Positions 36,993 through 46,091 are shown, numbered from the stretch's first letter. The stretch is DNA of 64,000 bases from Deltaproteobacteria bacterium (GCA_016196825.1 JACPWY010000060.1:1-64000), one strand, 5' to 3'. The notes: generated by a model from the sequence alone, not told the origin. Program-made: numbers and translations.

Positions 36993-37822
36993 ACTGCAGC
37001 ACTTCGCCAAAGTTGCTCAAGCCTCACCACCCGAGACGCAAGGGACTCAGCCGGAAACATTGATTTCACGAGACTCTCCTCGAACCGTGGAGGCATCAAG
37101 AAGAGCCCTCGCAGATCCACGGGGATTTCCAGAGGCACCCTACCGCTCTCGAGCTCGATTCTTCGATATCCCGTCGCAAGCACCAAAGGAGAAACTCCAG
37201 CTATTCGCAGCGCCTCTTGATCGAGCTCATTCTCAGCCCCCCGCACCAGGAGGCACCAAACGGGAATAAGGGTGGCTGGCCACACGATCGCCTCCTTGAG
37301 AAAGAGGCGAAAAGGCAGGCTCTGCCTTCCGCGGTGAGACCCGATCATCCGATCGACTACAGCGACAAACTGTGCAAACCAACTCCGCACACCAGCTCGA
37401 AAAGACTTGATCTCCACCATCTCGCGAGCAACCAAAGCGAGGAGCTCGTCACGCGGAACTTCAAGCACCGACGGAGTCACAACAATCGCCGCGCGATTGG
37501 GAGAAAAGCCAAAGCATCCAATATTGTGGGAGCCGCTTTTCTTAATGACCAATTCCGGCACCCGGATTCCCAGACGCCGCGCGATCTCGCTGACAGCATG
37601 TTGGATAGCCGGACGATCACCCCAACTGGCACCCTCCGCCCCCAAACGGGAACGGATGGAGCGATACCCGCACACCCGAAGCCAATAAATGGCAACCGCG
37701 TCAATTGGCAGCGACAGCAGAAAACCGATCCAACCCCAGATAACCATAAAAGGAAGCGCGATAAGAAAAAAGAGATACGCGAGGAAGGCGCCAAGTCGAA
37801 ATGTCCGTTCAATCCAATTCAT
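36989..37822 (-). CDS. M48/HtpX-like membrane protein with degenerate active site
   Basis: The 277-residue protein has two or more N-terminal membrane helices, then a region aligning by eye with M48 (HtpX) proteases: PELVIKKSGSHNIGCFGFSPNRAAIVVTPSVL corresponds to the strand before the active site, and RDELLALVAREMVEI takes the place of the HExxH helix. Here positions 133-137 read R-E-M-V-E, so both zinc-binding His are lost. A third-ligand motif, E197xxxD201 in ENELD, remains. It may therefore be a catalytically dead M48 relative, perhaps a membrane regulator. It is coupled by a 4-bp overlap to the ZIP transporter. Confidence 0.6.
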   Translation of the reverse strand: MNWIERTFRLGAFLAYLFFLIALPFMVIWGWIGFLLSLPIDAVAIYWLRVCGYRSIRSRLGAEGASWGDRPAIQHAVSEIARRLGIRVPELVIKKSGSHNIGCFGFSPNRAAIVVTPSVLEVPRDELLALVAREMVEIKSFRAGVRSWFAQFVAVVDRMIGSHRGRQSLPFRLFLKEAIVWPATLIPVWCLLVRGAENELDQEALRIAGVSPLVLATGYRRIELESGRVPLEIPVDLRGLFLMPPRFEESLVKSMFPAESLASRVVRLEQLWRSAAV

Positions 37823-37873
37823 GGAATTGACTCACGTATATGGACCATTCTAGTCTCACTTTCAACGTTACTT

Positions 37874-38272
37874 ATGATAGATCAATTCCCCATAGGAAGC
37901 ACCCTGAGTCAGACCCTACCGCCCATTGGCGCCGATCGGGCTGAGAATTTTCGCCAGGCTACCCGCTCCGATCACAGCCCCGGGTTCATCCCGGCCCTTC
38001 CGACTCTCTTCCGTCAGGCCGAATTTCAGTGGCTCGACAAACTGAAGGTGGATTGGCATAAACTTCTGCACGCCGAGCAGGCCTACGAGTACTATGCCCC
38101 GCTTCCACTCGACCAACCAATTTTGATTGAAAGCCGCCTCGCAAATGTGCGCGTGAGGAAATCGGCCGCGAGTTCCATGACCTTCGTGGAGATAGAAACC
38201 CACATCTCAGCCGCCGGCACAGTGGCTGTTGCCGCCCTGACCAATTTTGTTGTTCGCGAGGGGACCACGTGA
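37874..38272 (+). CDS. HadA-like (FAS1/MaoC N-domain) dehydratase subunit
   Basis: The first convincing ATG is at 37874 (MIDQFPIGSTL); longer upstream frame is antisense to the M48-like gene. The 132-residue hotdog domain contains PALPTLFRQAEFQWLD, HAEQAYEYYAPLPLD and a C-terminal AVAALTNFVVRE strand, as in the non-catalytic partner (HadA/FAS1-DH type) of MaoC dehydratases. It overlaps the next gene by GTGA. Together they probably form a heterodimeric (3R)-hydroxyacyl-ACP or -CoA dehydratase. No strong ribosome site is visible. Confidence 0.65.
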   Translation: MIDQFPIGSTLSQTLPPIGADRAENFRQATRSDHSPGFIPALPTLFRQAEFQWLDKLKVDWHKLLHAEQAYEYYAPLPLDQPILIESRLANVRVRKSAASSMTFVEIETHISAAGTVAVAALTNFVVREGTT

Positions 38273-38670
38273 CGTATGTCGTTGGCGAAGCCATCCCCGC
38301 GACCTTAAAGGGTGAGATCACGCGCGAACAGCTCCGGGCCTATGCCGATGCCTCCGGTGACATCAACCCGATTCACCTCAATGAGAAATTCGCCAAAGAG
38401 GCGGGTTTCCCCAGTGTCATCGCCCACGGAATGCTCTCGGCGGCCTTCCTCGGGGACTACATCCTGGAGCACTTCCCGGAGAACACATTTCGCCTCGAAA
38501 AGTTCAAGGTCCGCTTCAAGAAGATTACACTCCCCGGCGATCTGATCACGTGCGTCGGGAAAATCAAGAGCATCGACAAAGAGCGTAGTATCATCGCCAC
38601 CATCGCCACAACGAATCAAAAAGGCGAAGAAACGACTTCCGGCGAAGCCACCCTTTCGACGATCAACTAA
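38269..38670 (+). CDS. MaoC-family (R)-specific hydratase, HadB-like
   Basis: The GTG at 38269 overlaps the stop of the preceding gene. The 133-residue protein is a MaoC hotdog with the active loop YADASGDINPIHLNE (Asp-x-Asn-Pro-x-His) and AHGMLSAAFLGDYI, the expected catalytic Asp/His. Such proteins hydrate or dehydrate (R)-3-hydroxyacyl thioesters in fatty-acid synthesis or degradation. With the HadA-like gene it forms a pair like mycobacterial HadAB. The pathway here is not determined. Confidence 0.85.
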   Translation: MTYVVGEAIPATLKGEITREQLRAYADASGDINPIHLNEKFAKEAGFPSVIAHGMLSAAFLGDYILEHFPENTFRLEKFKVRFKKITLPGDLITCVGKIKSIDKERSIIATIATTNQKGEETTSGEATLSTIN

Positions 38671-38769
38671 TCCCTTCTACTCGACGCGGGTCTAAGCAAT
38701 TGACCAGTTCTCGACATGCAACCCTCTCAACCTCGCCGGATGCCCTCGGGCCTGCTACAAATCTCTTTC

Positions 38770-40299
38770 ATGAACAGCGATTTGGTTGGGGCACTCAAGA
38801 AGTCCTTTCATCTCCCAGGCTTTCGCAAGGGCCAGCGCGAGATCATTGAGTCCCTCCTCAACAATAAGGATGCGCTCGCCGTCATGCCCACGGGAGGGGG
38901 GAAGTCACTTTGCTACCAGCTCCCGGCCCTTTTGCGCCCCGGAATCGTGGTCGTTATCTCGCCCCTCATCGCTCTTATGGAAAATCAGGTCCAGCGGTTA
39001 AGATCGCTGGGCATTAGCGCTGTGTTTCTACACTCCGGTCAATCGGTCGCCGATAAACGCCTGGTCTTCTCCGTGCTCAAGCGGGCGGAAAGTTCAATTC
39101 TGTATTTGAGCCCCGAAAGAGTTCAAAAGGACGGCTTTCGCAACTGGATCACTGCCCAAAAGGTGAGTCTCTTTGCAATCGACGAGGCCCATTGCGTCTC
39201 CCAGTGGGGGCCCGACTTCCGTGAGGATTATTACAAACTTGGTGGCCTCCGAGAACTCCTCCCCGAGGTCCCCATTGTCGCGCTCACGGCCTCTGCTACG
39301 CCCGAAGTCCTCGAAGATATCATTCGACAACTTCAGCTCAGAAAGCCGGATCGTCATATCCACGGTTTCTACCGCCCGAATCTGTACTATCAAGTCGAGC
39401 TATGTTCCGATGAGGGTATCAAAATAGCCATAGCGCGCCAGGCCATCTCCCAAAATCCCGAGGGTCGAATTCTCATCTATTGCGGAACTCGGAAGCAGAC
39501 CGAAACCGTAAGTGGCTTTCTCTCCGAACATTTCGGCAAAGCTGCTTTTTACCACGCTGGGATGTCCAGCGAGGACCGAACCTGTGTTCAGACCCAATAC
39601 CAAAAAGGAGAGATCCGAATCCTCGCGGCTACCAACGCATTCGGCATGGGAATTGACCACCCCGATGTGCGCTTGGTCGTTCACTTCCAAATGCCAGCGA
39701 ATGTTGAGCACTACTACCAGGAGATGGGCCGCGCCGGGCGCGATGGAAAACCGTCCGCGTGCCTGCTTCTTTACTCCAAGAAGGACAAAGGGCTTCACTC
39801 CTATTTCATTACCCAATCCAACGCCGATAAGAATACGATTAGAAGGCGCTGGAGCGCGCTAGAGGCCATCGTCCAGTTTGCCGAAGGCGGCGAATGCCGC
39901 CACTCCGGAATCCTCACATATTTCCGAGACTCCTTCCGCCTCAAAGACTGCGGTCATTGCGATGTCTGTGATCCCTCCGATTTTCGCCACGTACAAAAAC
40001 CCAAATTCGAGGTCGCATCTCTCCCGAAGATAAAAAAGAAAGAGACCAAAGAGATCTTGGACGTTGAACTGACCGCGGAAGAAGAAATCCGCTTCGAAAT
40101 GCTCAGGGAATGGCGAAAGGTTTATGCAACCGAGAATGACATCGCCCCCTTCATGGTCTTCAGCAACAAGACGCTCAAGGACCTCGTCAGAAGAAATCCG
40201 AAAACACTCGAGGAGCTTTCCAAAGTTTATGGTTTTGGCCCCCACAAAACCGAATACATCGGCCCGACCGTGTTGGCCCGGCTCCAGGCCTGCGACTGA
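38770..40299 (+). CDS. recQ: RecQ-family ATP-dependent DNA helicase
   Basis: This ~510-residue helicase has the Walker A MPTGGGKSLCYQ, the DEAH motif in AIDEAHCVSQWGPDFR, motif III LTASATPEV, motif VI region QEMGRAGRDGKPS, a zinc-binding RQC region (ECRHSGILTYFRDSF ... CGHCDVCDPSD) and an HRDC-like C-terminus (TLKDLVRRNPKTLEELSKV). RecQ unwinds DNA 3' to 5' in recombination and replication-fork repair. Three in-frame ATGs (38716, 38740, 38770) are possible, none with a good ribosome site; the last sits where RecQ homology begins. Confidence 0.92.
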   Translation: MNSDLVGALKKSFHLPGFRKGQREIIESLLNNKDALAVMPTGGGKSLCYQLPALLRPGIVVVISPLIALMENQVQRLRSLGISAVFLHSGQSVADKRLVFSVLKRAESSILYLSPERVQKDGFRNWITAQKVSLFAIDEAHCVSQWGPDFREDYYKLGGLRELLPEVPIVALTASATPEVLEDIIRQLQLRKPDRHIHGFYRPNLYYQVELCSDEGIKIAIARQAISQNPEGRILIYCGTRKQTETVSGFLSEHFGKAAFYHAGMSSEDRTCVQTQYQKGEIRILAATNAFGMGIDHPDVRLVVHFQMPANVEHYYQEMGRAGRDGKPSACLLLYSKKDKGLHSYFITQSNADKNTIRRRWSALEAIVQFAEGGECRHSGILTYFRDSFRLKDCGHCDVCDPSDFRHVQKPKFEVASLPKIKKKETKEILDVELTAEEEIRFEMLREWRKVYATENDIAPFMVFSNKTLKDLVRRNPKTLEELSKVYGFGPHKTEYIGPTVLARLQACD

Positions 40300-40412
40300 C
40301 GCGCGGCAGACCTGAGATTCCCGCGATTTGTGCTAAAGGTCTTGAACCGGCTTCTCGCCCCGTGTTACGTCCTTCTCCTGCTTTTGGCCGATAAGACTAT
40401 TGGGAGACGCGC

Positions 40413-40586
40413 ATGACGACAAAACAACGGCACCTTCAGGTAATTGACCCGAATGATCCCCACTACTTTGGCCCTGTTACACGCCTGGGTCTCAAACGAA
40501 GCACGGTCACGTCCTCGACGTGGATCGTCTTCTTTTTATCGCAGCTCCTGCTCCTCGCCGCGATGACCTATTATTTCGTTTACTAA
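40413..40586 (+). CDS. 57-residue tail-anchored membrane protein
   Basis: A short gene with a GGGAGA ribosome site ahead of its ATG. The first ~35 residues are polar (RHLQVIDPNDPHYFGPVTRL) and the last ~20 are one hydrophobic helix (WIVFFLSQLLLLAAMTYYF). This is the layout of a single-pass membrane protein with a cytosolic head. It ends in a 4-bp overlap with the convergent minus-strand gene. It is too short to recognise by family; the ribosome site and clean reading frame support its reality. Confidence 0.5.
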   Translation: MTTKQRHLQVIDPNDPHYFGPVTRLGLKRSTVTSSTWIVFFLSQLLLLAAMTYYFVY

Positions 40587-41092
40587 AAAAGGTCGGAATA
40601 CCAACCCAAGTAAAACGCGATTCCGCTCACCGGCTCATTGATGGGCAGATTCACCGCCACACCCGCGTTCAAACCATCAGAGCGCAGAAAATCGGCACCG
40701 ACAGCGACTAGAAAATGGCGCGCACTTCCGCCAAAGACGTTGATGTCAGAAGGCCCTTGGCTAAACGCCGTCTGGACCGACAGCATAGGGGTCAGCTCGC
40801 GATCAAATAAAAAGCCATCCACACTCGCCACAAGCGTATGGACAGTGTCCTTGGCATTGGCCATCCCCGGCGCATAGATGAGCCGCGCCCGCGCCTGCCG
40901 TGTCACGTTTACACCGCCCGAAACGCCCAGCATCTGGCTGTAGGGCGCCCCCATATTGATCACCTGGAAACCAAATTTCCGTTCAACTCGAATGGGCTTG
41001 GCTTGCTCCACACTGGTGCCATCGGTGGCGGCCAGAACAGATAGACAAGCGAAACAAAGGGCGAAAACGGCAGTGGGCTTAATGAGATGCAT
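40583..41092 (-). CDS. Predicted outer-membrane beta-barrel protein
   Basis: The ATG at 41092 has a TAGGAG ribosome site and begins a signal peptide ending at VLA; the frame upstream to 41137 does not. The ~170-residue mature chain has alternating strand patterns (RKFGFQVINMGAPYSQML, ARARLIYAPGMANAKD, HFLVAVGADFLR) and ends VSGIAFYLGWYSDLF, an aromatic end typical of outer-membrane barrels recognised by the Bam machinery. I do not recognise a specific family. It stands after purN on the same strand, with a gap of 75 bases. Confidence 0.55.
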   Translation of the reverse strand: MHLIKPTAVFALCFACLSVLAATDGTSVEQAKPIRVERKFGFQVINMGAPYSQMLGVSGGVNVTRQARARLIYAPGMANAKDTVHTLVASVDGFLFDRELTPMLSVQTAFSQGPSDINVFGGSARHFLVAVGADFLRSDGLNAGVAVNLPINEPVSGIAFYLGWYSDLF

Positions 41093-41167
41093 GAATACAC
41101 TCCTACTAGTCCTTGCGGGTGTATCACAAAGTGCCACCTCAGATCCAGGCAGGGATCCTTAGGGCCC

Positions 41168-41755
41168 TTAAGGCGAGGTAAGCCGCTTCAAAGCTCGCAC
41201 GTAGGTTTCGTGCTCAATCGGCAGGAGTCGCTTCGACAGAGTTTCTTCGGTGTCACCCTCTTCAATGCGCGTCACAGACTGCTCGAGGATCCGGCCGCCA
41301 TCGAGCTCGCCGCTCACAAAATGGACCGTGCAACCCGTCCACTTCACTCCAGCATCGAGCGCCTGCTGTTGAGCTCGGAGCCCTCGGAAACTTGGCAACA
41401 GACTCGGATGAATGTTCACGATCTTTTCGGGATACTTTGCAACAATGGCTTTGCCTAAGATTCGCATGTAACCCGTCAAGCAAATCAAATTCGGCTGGTA
41501 ACTTTCGATCGCTTTCAGCAATTCCACCTCATACGCGGCCCGATCCCACCGACCATTCTTGCGAAAGGACTTTTCATCAACGATGGTCGTCGGCACCTTG
41601 GACAACTTTGCTATCTCAAGCGCCGGAGCGTCTGACTTATTGGTGATGAGCCCAACGACCCGAGCTGAGAGTTTACGCTCAAGACACGCGCCCAGAATCG
41701 CCGCGAAGTTGCTACCGCGCCCGCTTGCAAGCGCCACGATCCGAAACTCGCTCAT
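41168..41755 (-). CDS. purN: Phosphoribosylglycinamide formyltransferase (PurN)
   Basis: The ATG at 41755 overlaps the purM stop and starts [17 protein letters not shown], the usual phosphate-binding start of PurN; the longer frame begins inside purM. The 195-residue product has the catalytic region (ICLTGYMRIL with Asn/His in VNIHPSLLPSF). It transfers a formyl group from 10-formyl-THF to GAR in purine biosynthesis. It is the last gene of the kal-like/purM/purN overlap cluster. Confidence 0.92.
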   Translation of the reverse strand: MSEFRIVALASGRGSNFAAILGACLERKLSARVVGLITNKSDAPALEIAKLSKVPTTIVDEKSFRKNGRWDRAAYEVELLKAIESYQPNLICLTGYMRILGKAIVAKYPEKIVNIHPSLLPSFRGLRAQQQALDAGVKWTGCTVHFVSGELDGGRILEQSVTRIEEGDTEETLSKRLLPIEHETYVRALKRLTSP

Positions 41756-42786
41756 ACCCATTCTACTTTTGGCTCCGCGCCCTTGATCGTTGTCTTGACA
41801 CTCCCGATATCCCATGCCTTTTCCCCCTGACCGTTCAGGGACTTCATCACCGACTCGGACTTTTCGGGAGCGACCACAAGGATCATCCCGACGCCACAGT
41901 TAAAGGTATTGAGAAGATCGTGAGTCGTCACACCAGCGGCCTTCTGTGCCCAAAGAAATAGTTCGGGCATCGGCCAATTCGAGCTCTCAACGACCGCGCT
42001 GTGGCCCGATGGAATTACGCGCTCGAGGTTGCCGAAGAGTCCGCCACCCGTAATATGAGCCGCCGCTTGAAGATCGCCCAAGCAACTCCCAACGGTCTTT
42101 GTGTAGATCTTTGTCGGCGCCAGAAGCACCTCGCTCCACGTACGCCCCCCGATAGCCACCGCATTCGGTTTCAAAACCTCTTTCTCAACGAACCGCCGCA
42201 CCAACGAGTAACCATTCGAATGAAATCCACTCGACGCCAAAGCAATGAGACGAGCGCCGCTCTTCACGCGCTCAGCGCCGATAATTCTTCCGCGATCCAC
42301 CATCCCAATCGCAAACCCGGCGAGATCAAAATCGTTTTCTTTATAAAGCCCTGGCATCTCCGCCGTCTCACCACCCACGAGCGAACACCCCGCGAGCTCA
42401 CAGCCGGCCTGGATGCTTTTCAAGAGCGTTGTGAGCTGCGCTCCCTGCAACTTCCCGCAGGCGTAGTAGTCCAAAAAAAGAATTGGCTTTGCCCCCACAC
42501 ACACAATATCGTTCACATTCATTGCGACGAGATCCTGCCCGAGCCCATCCAACTGCCCCCACTCAAGCGCCAAGAGGCATTTCGTCCCCACGCCATCACA
42601 GGAGGTCGCAAGCACAGGCGCCGTCATCCCTTTCAAAATATCGTTCAAGGCATAGCAACTGGCATACGGGCCGATGCCAGTGATGACATTGGGATCGCGC
42701 GGGCGTGATTTTTGGAACGCGGCAAATTGCGAAAGTGTTTCGTCGGCTCGATCCTGATCGACACCAGAATCTTTGTAGGTCGTCAC
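41752..42786 (-). CDS. purM: Phosphoribosylformylglycinamidine cyclo-ligase (PurM)
   Basis: The 344-residue product is a full-length AIR synthetase: an opening [54 protein letters not shown], and [12 protein letters not shown]. It closes the imidazole ring of AIR from FGAM. It overlaps purN and the upstream hotdog gene by 4 bp each, so three genes are read as a unit. Only two purine steps are encoded here; the others are elsewhere. Confidence 0.94.
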   Translation of the reverse strand: MTTYKDSGVDQDRADETLSQFAAFQKSRPRDPNVITGIGPYASCYALNDILKGMTAPVLATSCDGVGTKCLLALEWGQLDGLGQDLVAMNVNDIVCVGAKPILFLDYYACGKLQGAQLTTLLKSIQAGCELAGCSLVGGETAEMPGLYKENDFDLAGFAIGMVDRGRIIGAERVKSGARLIALASSGFHSNGYSLVRRFVEKEVLKPNAVAIGGRTWSEVLLAPTKIYTKTVGSCLGDLQAAAHITGGGLFGNLERVIPSGHSAVVESSNWPMPELFLWAQKAAGVTTHDLLNTFNCGVGMILVVAPEKSESVMKSLNGQGEKAWDIGSVKTTIKGAEPKVEWV

Positions 42787-43181
42787 TTCTTCGTTTTCCT
42801 CTGCAAGGGTTTTGGCACCACGCAGGTCCCGGAGGCCCGAGCTACAATGACCGGAGTGTCTAGAACCTTGGCCGCTGACGGCGATAGGCCCGGCTCAGCG
42901 GTGATCACCTTGCGTGCCTCAAACTTCATTTTGCGAGAGGTGTTACCCACCTCCACTATCTCACCCGAGACTTCGATGTAATCTCCAGCCACCACGGGGG
43001 CCAGAAACTCCACACTGTCATAGGCCCTAAAAAGCCCCTCATCGCCATCTTGAAGAATGAGAAGCTCCGTTGCCACATCGCCAAAGAGGTCGAGCATGCG
43101 CGCGCCCGCCACGAGTCCCCCGCCGTAATGGACATCGGCCTCGCTCATTCGCAACCTTAAGACGGATCGAACCGGCGGCAT
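42783..43181 (-). CDS. Hotdog-fold thioesterase-like protein resembling 3-aminobutyryl-CoA ammonia lyase (Kal)
   Basis: The 132-residue protein has the unusual Kal-type hotdog sequence: [25 protein letters not shown], then [19 protein letters not shown] and [21 protein letters not shown]. This block closely resembles the enzyme of anaerobic lysine fermentation that deaminates 3-aminobutyryl-CoA. No other lysine-fermentation genes are present in the window, so the real substrate may differ. It starts at an ATG after AGGAG and overlaps purM by 4 bp. Identification is from recalled motif resemblance. Confidence 0.6.
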   Translation of the reverse strand: MPPVRSVLRLRMSEADVHYGGGLVAGARMLDLFGDVATELLILQDGDEGLFRAYDSVEFLAPVVAGDYIEVSGEIVEVGNTSRKMKFEARKVITAEPGLSPSAAKVLDTPVIVARASGTCVVPKPLQRKTKK

Positions 43182-43282
43182 GGTGGCTCCTGCGGAGAAT
43201 TAGTTGGAGGCCATCTTTCCCGATTTTTGAGGTTTCTTCAAGGATTTTAGGCAGTTCGGGGCTCGCAGCATCCAAATTCTGC

Positions 43283-43311
43283 TTGACCCGAGGGGTAAAC
43301 CTCTTTAAATT
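43283..43311 (+). promoter_or_regulatory. sigma70-type promoter for rplS-rnhB
   Basis: TTGACC at 43283-43288 and TAAATT at 43306-43311 are separated by exactly 17 bases, the optimum for a housekeeping sigma factor. They lie about 20 bases before the rplS GTG, which has a GAGG ribosome site. The spacer itself contains a small inverted repeat (GAGG...CCTC). Confidence 0.65.
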
Positions 43312-43331
43312 CGTCGCTTTGAGGTAGCCCA

Positions 43332-43772
43332 GTGCAGAACAGTATCATCGATAAGATCGAAAAGGGTCAGACGAAGAAGCGGCCTAATTTTAGGGTGGGC
43401 GACCGAATCAACGTCCATGTGCGCCTTAAGGAAGGCGACAAAGAGCGTATTCAGAATTTCCGCGGCATTGTGATTCTTCGAAATCCGAAGTCCGGTAACG
43501 GTCCCCGCGCCACATTCACCGTTCGCAAGATTTCCGAAGGCATCGGCGTGGAGAGAATTTTCCCGCTGCACAGCCCATTCATTGAAAAAATCGACATTGA
43601 AGCATCATCCGAAGTTCGGCGCTCGCGACTGTTTTACCTTCGGGCTCTGAAGGGTAAGAAGGCCCGTCTGAAGGAAGCCGATCGCTTTGGTGATGTGGTT
43701 GTTGAGAAAACGACAGAGGCTGCCACTCAAGCCCCCGTAACACCCGCTCCGGAAACCGCACCGAAATCTTGA
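43332..43772 (+). CDS. rplS: 50S ribosomal protein L19
   Basis: The 146-residue product matches L19: [46 protein letters not shown], and SPFIEKIDI. It lies at the 30S-50S interface and helps stabilise the subunit bridge. It has a longer, low-complexity C-terminal tail (residues ~118-146) than E. coli L19. The start is GTG. In most bacteria rplS follows trmD; here it heads a short rplS-rnhB unit with its own promoter. Its stop overlaps the rnhB start (TTGA). Confidence 0.95.
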   Translation: MQNSIIDKIEKGQTKKRPNFRVGDRINVHVRLKEGDKERIQNFRGIVILRNPKSGNGPRATFTVRKISEGIGVERIFPLHSPFIEKIDIEASSEVRRSRLFYLRALKGKKARLKEADRFGDVVVEKTTEAATQAPVTPAPETAPKS

Positions 43773-44377
43773 AACGCCCCAACCTCTCCTATGAGCTCGA
43801 GTACAGAGCTCAAGGGTGTGGTTTGATCGCAGGCCTCGACGAGGTCGGCATGGGCTGCCTGGCAGGACCTGTCGTGGCCGCAGCCGTGATTTTTGATCTT
43901 AATGACGTCCCCCGCGGACTCAACGACTCCAAACTCATTCCCGAGAAAACACGAAAAAAGTTAGCAGCCGAAGTCGAAAAACGCGCTCGGGCGTTTGCCA
44001 TTGGTTGGGCCTCGGTCGCGGAGATCGACTCCATCAATATCCTTCAAGCTGCTCGGCTCGCGATGAAACGTGCCGTGGAGAGTTTGGCGGTTCAGCCCGA
44101 TCATCTTTTGATCGATGGGCGCTCCAGGATTGACCTCCCGCTGTCGCAGCTCTCAATCATCAAGGGAGACCAGAAATCGGTCTCGATTGCGGCGGCCAGC
44201 ATCGTGGCCAAGGTCTATCGCGACCAATGGATGACACGTCTGGATCTCGAATACGGTGGTTACGAATTCTCAAAACACAAAGGGTATGGGAGCCGTGAGC
44301 ACCGATTGAACCTCCAGAGACTGGGTCCCTCCCCTATTCACCGCAAGTCCTTCTCCTGGACCCCTGTCCTCGATTAA
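43769..44377 (+). CDS. rnhB: Ribonuclease HII
   Basis: The ~202-residue protein is RNase HII: the N-terminal block [40 protein letters not shown], and a [16 protein letters not shown] helix. Acidic residues of the DEDD active site are in place (Asp24, Glu25, the Asp of LIDG). The conserved GRG motif, which reads the RNA-DNA junction, is GMG here (residues 27-29). It removes ribonucleotides misincorporated in DNA and primers. The start is TTG, overlapping the rplS stop. Confidence 0.9.
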   Translation: MKRPNLSYELEYRAQGCGLIAGLDEVGMGCLAGPVVAAAVIFDLNDVPRGLNDSKLIPEKTRKKLAAEVEKRARAFAIGWASVAEIDSINILQAARLAMKRAVESLAVQPDHLLIDGRSRIDLPLSQLSIIKGDQKSVSIAAASIVAKVYRDQWMTRLDLEYGGYEFSKHKGYGSREHRLNLQRLGPSPIHRKSFSWTPVLD

Positions 44378-44420
44378 TCCCGACCTTTAGTTCGGCCCGA
44401 CCTTTGCAAAGCCAAGTTAC

Positions 44421-44810
44421 GTGTCGCGCAAAGAGGTCGGCAATTTTTATGAAGCGGTGGCAGCTCTCAACGCTCGCGCCAGGGGGATTACGATAGTGAA
44501 GCGAAACCTTTTCACCCATTATGGTGAGATCGATATTCTCGGTCGCAAGGGGAATACTCTCATGGTGCTTGAGGTCCGAGGCCGCGGCAGTGGAAAATAC
44601 CCGCCCCACCGATTTCTCTCGCGACAAAAATTGGAACGCCTGCGACGACTCGCCAGCTGGGCGGGCGCCTGCTATCGCGCCCACGCCGTGAAGCTGGAAT
44701 TGGTAGAGGTGATCGGGCCCCGTCCGCGGCCGGAATTTGAACGCCTAGCGGCCCTCGCCCCCGGGCGTTTTGGCCTTTCGGTGCAGGTGTTTCCGATCGG
44801 TTCGGATTGA
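44421..44810 (+). CDS. yraN: YraN/UPF0102 family protein
   Basis: The 129-residue product begins with GTG and matches the YraN endonuclease-like fold: EVGNFYEAVAALNARARGITIV, KRNLFTHYGEIDILGRKG, and LMVLEVRGRGSGKYP, where the conserved GEID and EVK/R-R pairs lie (the family usually has EVKxR). It is widespread, nuclease-like and of unsettled function. It often neighbours rnhB and rsmI, which is also true here. Confidence 0.8.
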   Translation: MSRKEVGNFYEAVAALNARARGITIVKRNLFTHYGEIDILGRKGNTLMVLEVRGRGSGKYPPHRFLSRQKLERLRRLASWAGACYRAHAVKLELVEVIGPRPRPEFERLAALAPGRFGLSVQVFPIGSD

Positions 44811-44812
44811 GA

Positions 44813-45199
44813 CTAGTTCGTCAGGGGCCGACGGCCACGGCGGCGCGGAGCCGGGGGCGCATCGAAGCTCGCCTTGGCGTCAACTTCGGAGGAATAGATC
44901 TCAAACGGTTTCCTCGCCGTTTCATATGCGCGGAAGAGCCGCTCAAACTCTGAGGAGAGGTGGCAATAACGCGGCTTCACCTCTTTCGAGTTGAGATCTC
45001 TCAACACGCGAATAAACTGGTTGATGGCGCTGGAGCCCACAAACTTGAGCCCGTTCAGATTGAAGACTATCCTCTGCGGATTCTGCTTTGAAATGGTTTC
45101 GACACAGCTGTCGCGAAATTGCATCGCGCTCTCAAAGTCGATGTTTCCCTCGAGTTCAAACACGAGAACATTGCCATCCAATCGAGTGCGCAGATTCAT
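44813..45199 (-). CDS. STAS-domain protein (anti-sigma-factor antagonist type)
   Basis: The ATG at 45199 has an AGGAG ribosome site; the frame upstream overlaps rsmI and is discarded. The ~128-residue product has a STAS domain (NVLVFELEGNIDFESAMQFRD, RIVFNLNGLKFVGSSAINQF) with Ser-Ser at the position of the usual phosphorylated Ser (SpoIIAA-like VGSSAI). It therefore fits a partner-switching regulator. The C-terminus is a basic/Pro-rich tail (PAPRRRGRRPLTN). No kinase gene is adjacent. Confidence 0.75.
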   Translation of the reverse strand: MNLRTRLDGNVLVFELEGNIDFESAMQFRDSCVETISKQNPQRIVFNLNGLKFVGSSAINQFIRVLRDLNSKEVKPRYCHLSSEFERLFRAYETARKPFEIYSSEVDAKASFDAPPAPRRRGRRPLTN

Positions 45200-45248
45200 G
45201 GGAAGATTCTCCTGGCGAGTGGGGTGTCTTTTATTATAACAAGTGGGG

Positions 45249-46091
45249 ATGGATTCACAACGAACCTCCCGCCTGTTAATCATCGGCACGCCGATAGGCA
45301 ACCTTGAGGATTTGACCCCCCGCGCACGCCGCACTCTTAGCGAGTTGAGTCACCTGATGGCCGAGGACACGCGCGAGACTCGGCGACTTCTTGAGCTCGT
45401 TGGGATCCCGCTCGAGGGAAAGACGCTCCATTCTTACGCGACCCACAACATGAAGGCTGCGACCGAATTCGCGATCAGACTTCTGGAAAAGGGCGAGAGC
45501 GTCGGATTAGTGTCCGACCGCGGCATGCCCGGCATTTCGGATCCGGGTGCGCTCCTCGTGAAAGCGGCAAGTGAGGCGGGATTTCCTGTCGTTCCGATCC
45601 CGGGCGTCTCCAGTGTCACCACGGCCCTTTCCGTCTGTGGCGTTGAGGCCTCGGAATTTCTTTTTCTCGGCTTCGTCCCTACGCAAAGCTCGAGCAAGAA
45701 AGAATTCTTTGAGCGACTGGCTCTGAGTCAACACCCCGTCTGCTTTTTTGAAGCTCCCCATCGCATTGCAAAGACGCTCATAGACATCAAAGCGGAACTC
45801 CCCCACGGTTCATTGCTTATTGCACGCGAGCTTTCTAAACAGTTTGAAACGATTACCTGGACAAGCCTTTCCAGTCTCGACGTTTCCTCCATCCCAGAGC
45901 TCGGAGAATTCACGCTGGTCTTTTTCCAAGACACCCCCCGTTCCACCCAGCCCACGGCGCTTGATGAATGGGTTACGTTGCGCCTTAAGTCCGACAAGGA
46001 TTGGGCAAAGGCGGCGGGCCAGGCATTGGGAGTTGCGGCGAACGAGGCCTACAACGCTCTTCAACGCGCACGATCCCAATCGGCAACCTGA
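45249..46091 (+). CDS. rsmI: 16S rRNA 2'-O-methyltransferase RsmI
   Basis: The 280-residue protein is a canonical RsmI: LLIIGTPIGNLEDLTPRA at the start, AEDTRETRRLL, VSDRGMPGISDPGALLV, and FLFLGFVPTQSSSKKEFF. It methylates the ribose of C1402 in 16S rRNA using SAM. In the usual SDAGTP motif the Ala-Gly-Thr is Arg-Gly-Met here. An ATG at 45249 and a GTG at 45243 are both possible, and neither has a good ribosome site. A shorter paralogue lies at 14464-15135. Confidence 0.93.
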   Translation: MDSQRTSRLLIIGTPIGNLEDLTPRARRTLSELSHLMAEDTRETRRLLELVGIPLEGKTLHSYATHNMKAATEFAIRLLEKGESVGLVSDRGMPGISDPGALLVKAASEAGFPVVPIPGVSSVTTALSVCGVEASEFLFLGFVPTQSSSKKEFFERLALSQHPVCFFEAPHRIAKTLIDIKAELPHGSLLIARELSKQFETITWTSLSSLDVSSIPELGEFTLVFFQDTPRSTQPTALDEWVTLRLKSDKDWAKAAGQALGVAANEAYNALQRARSQSAT

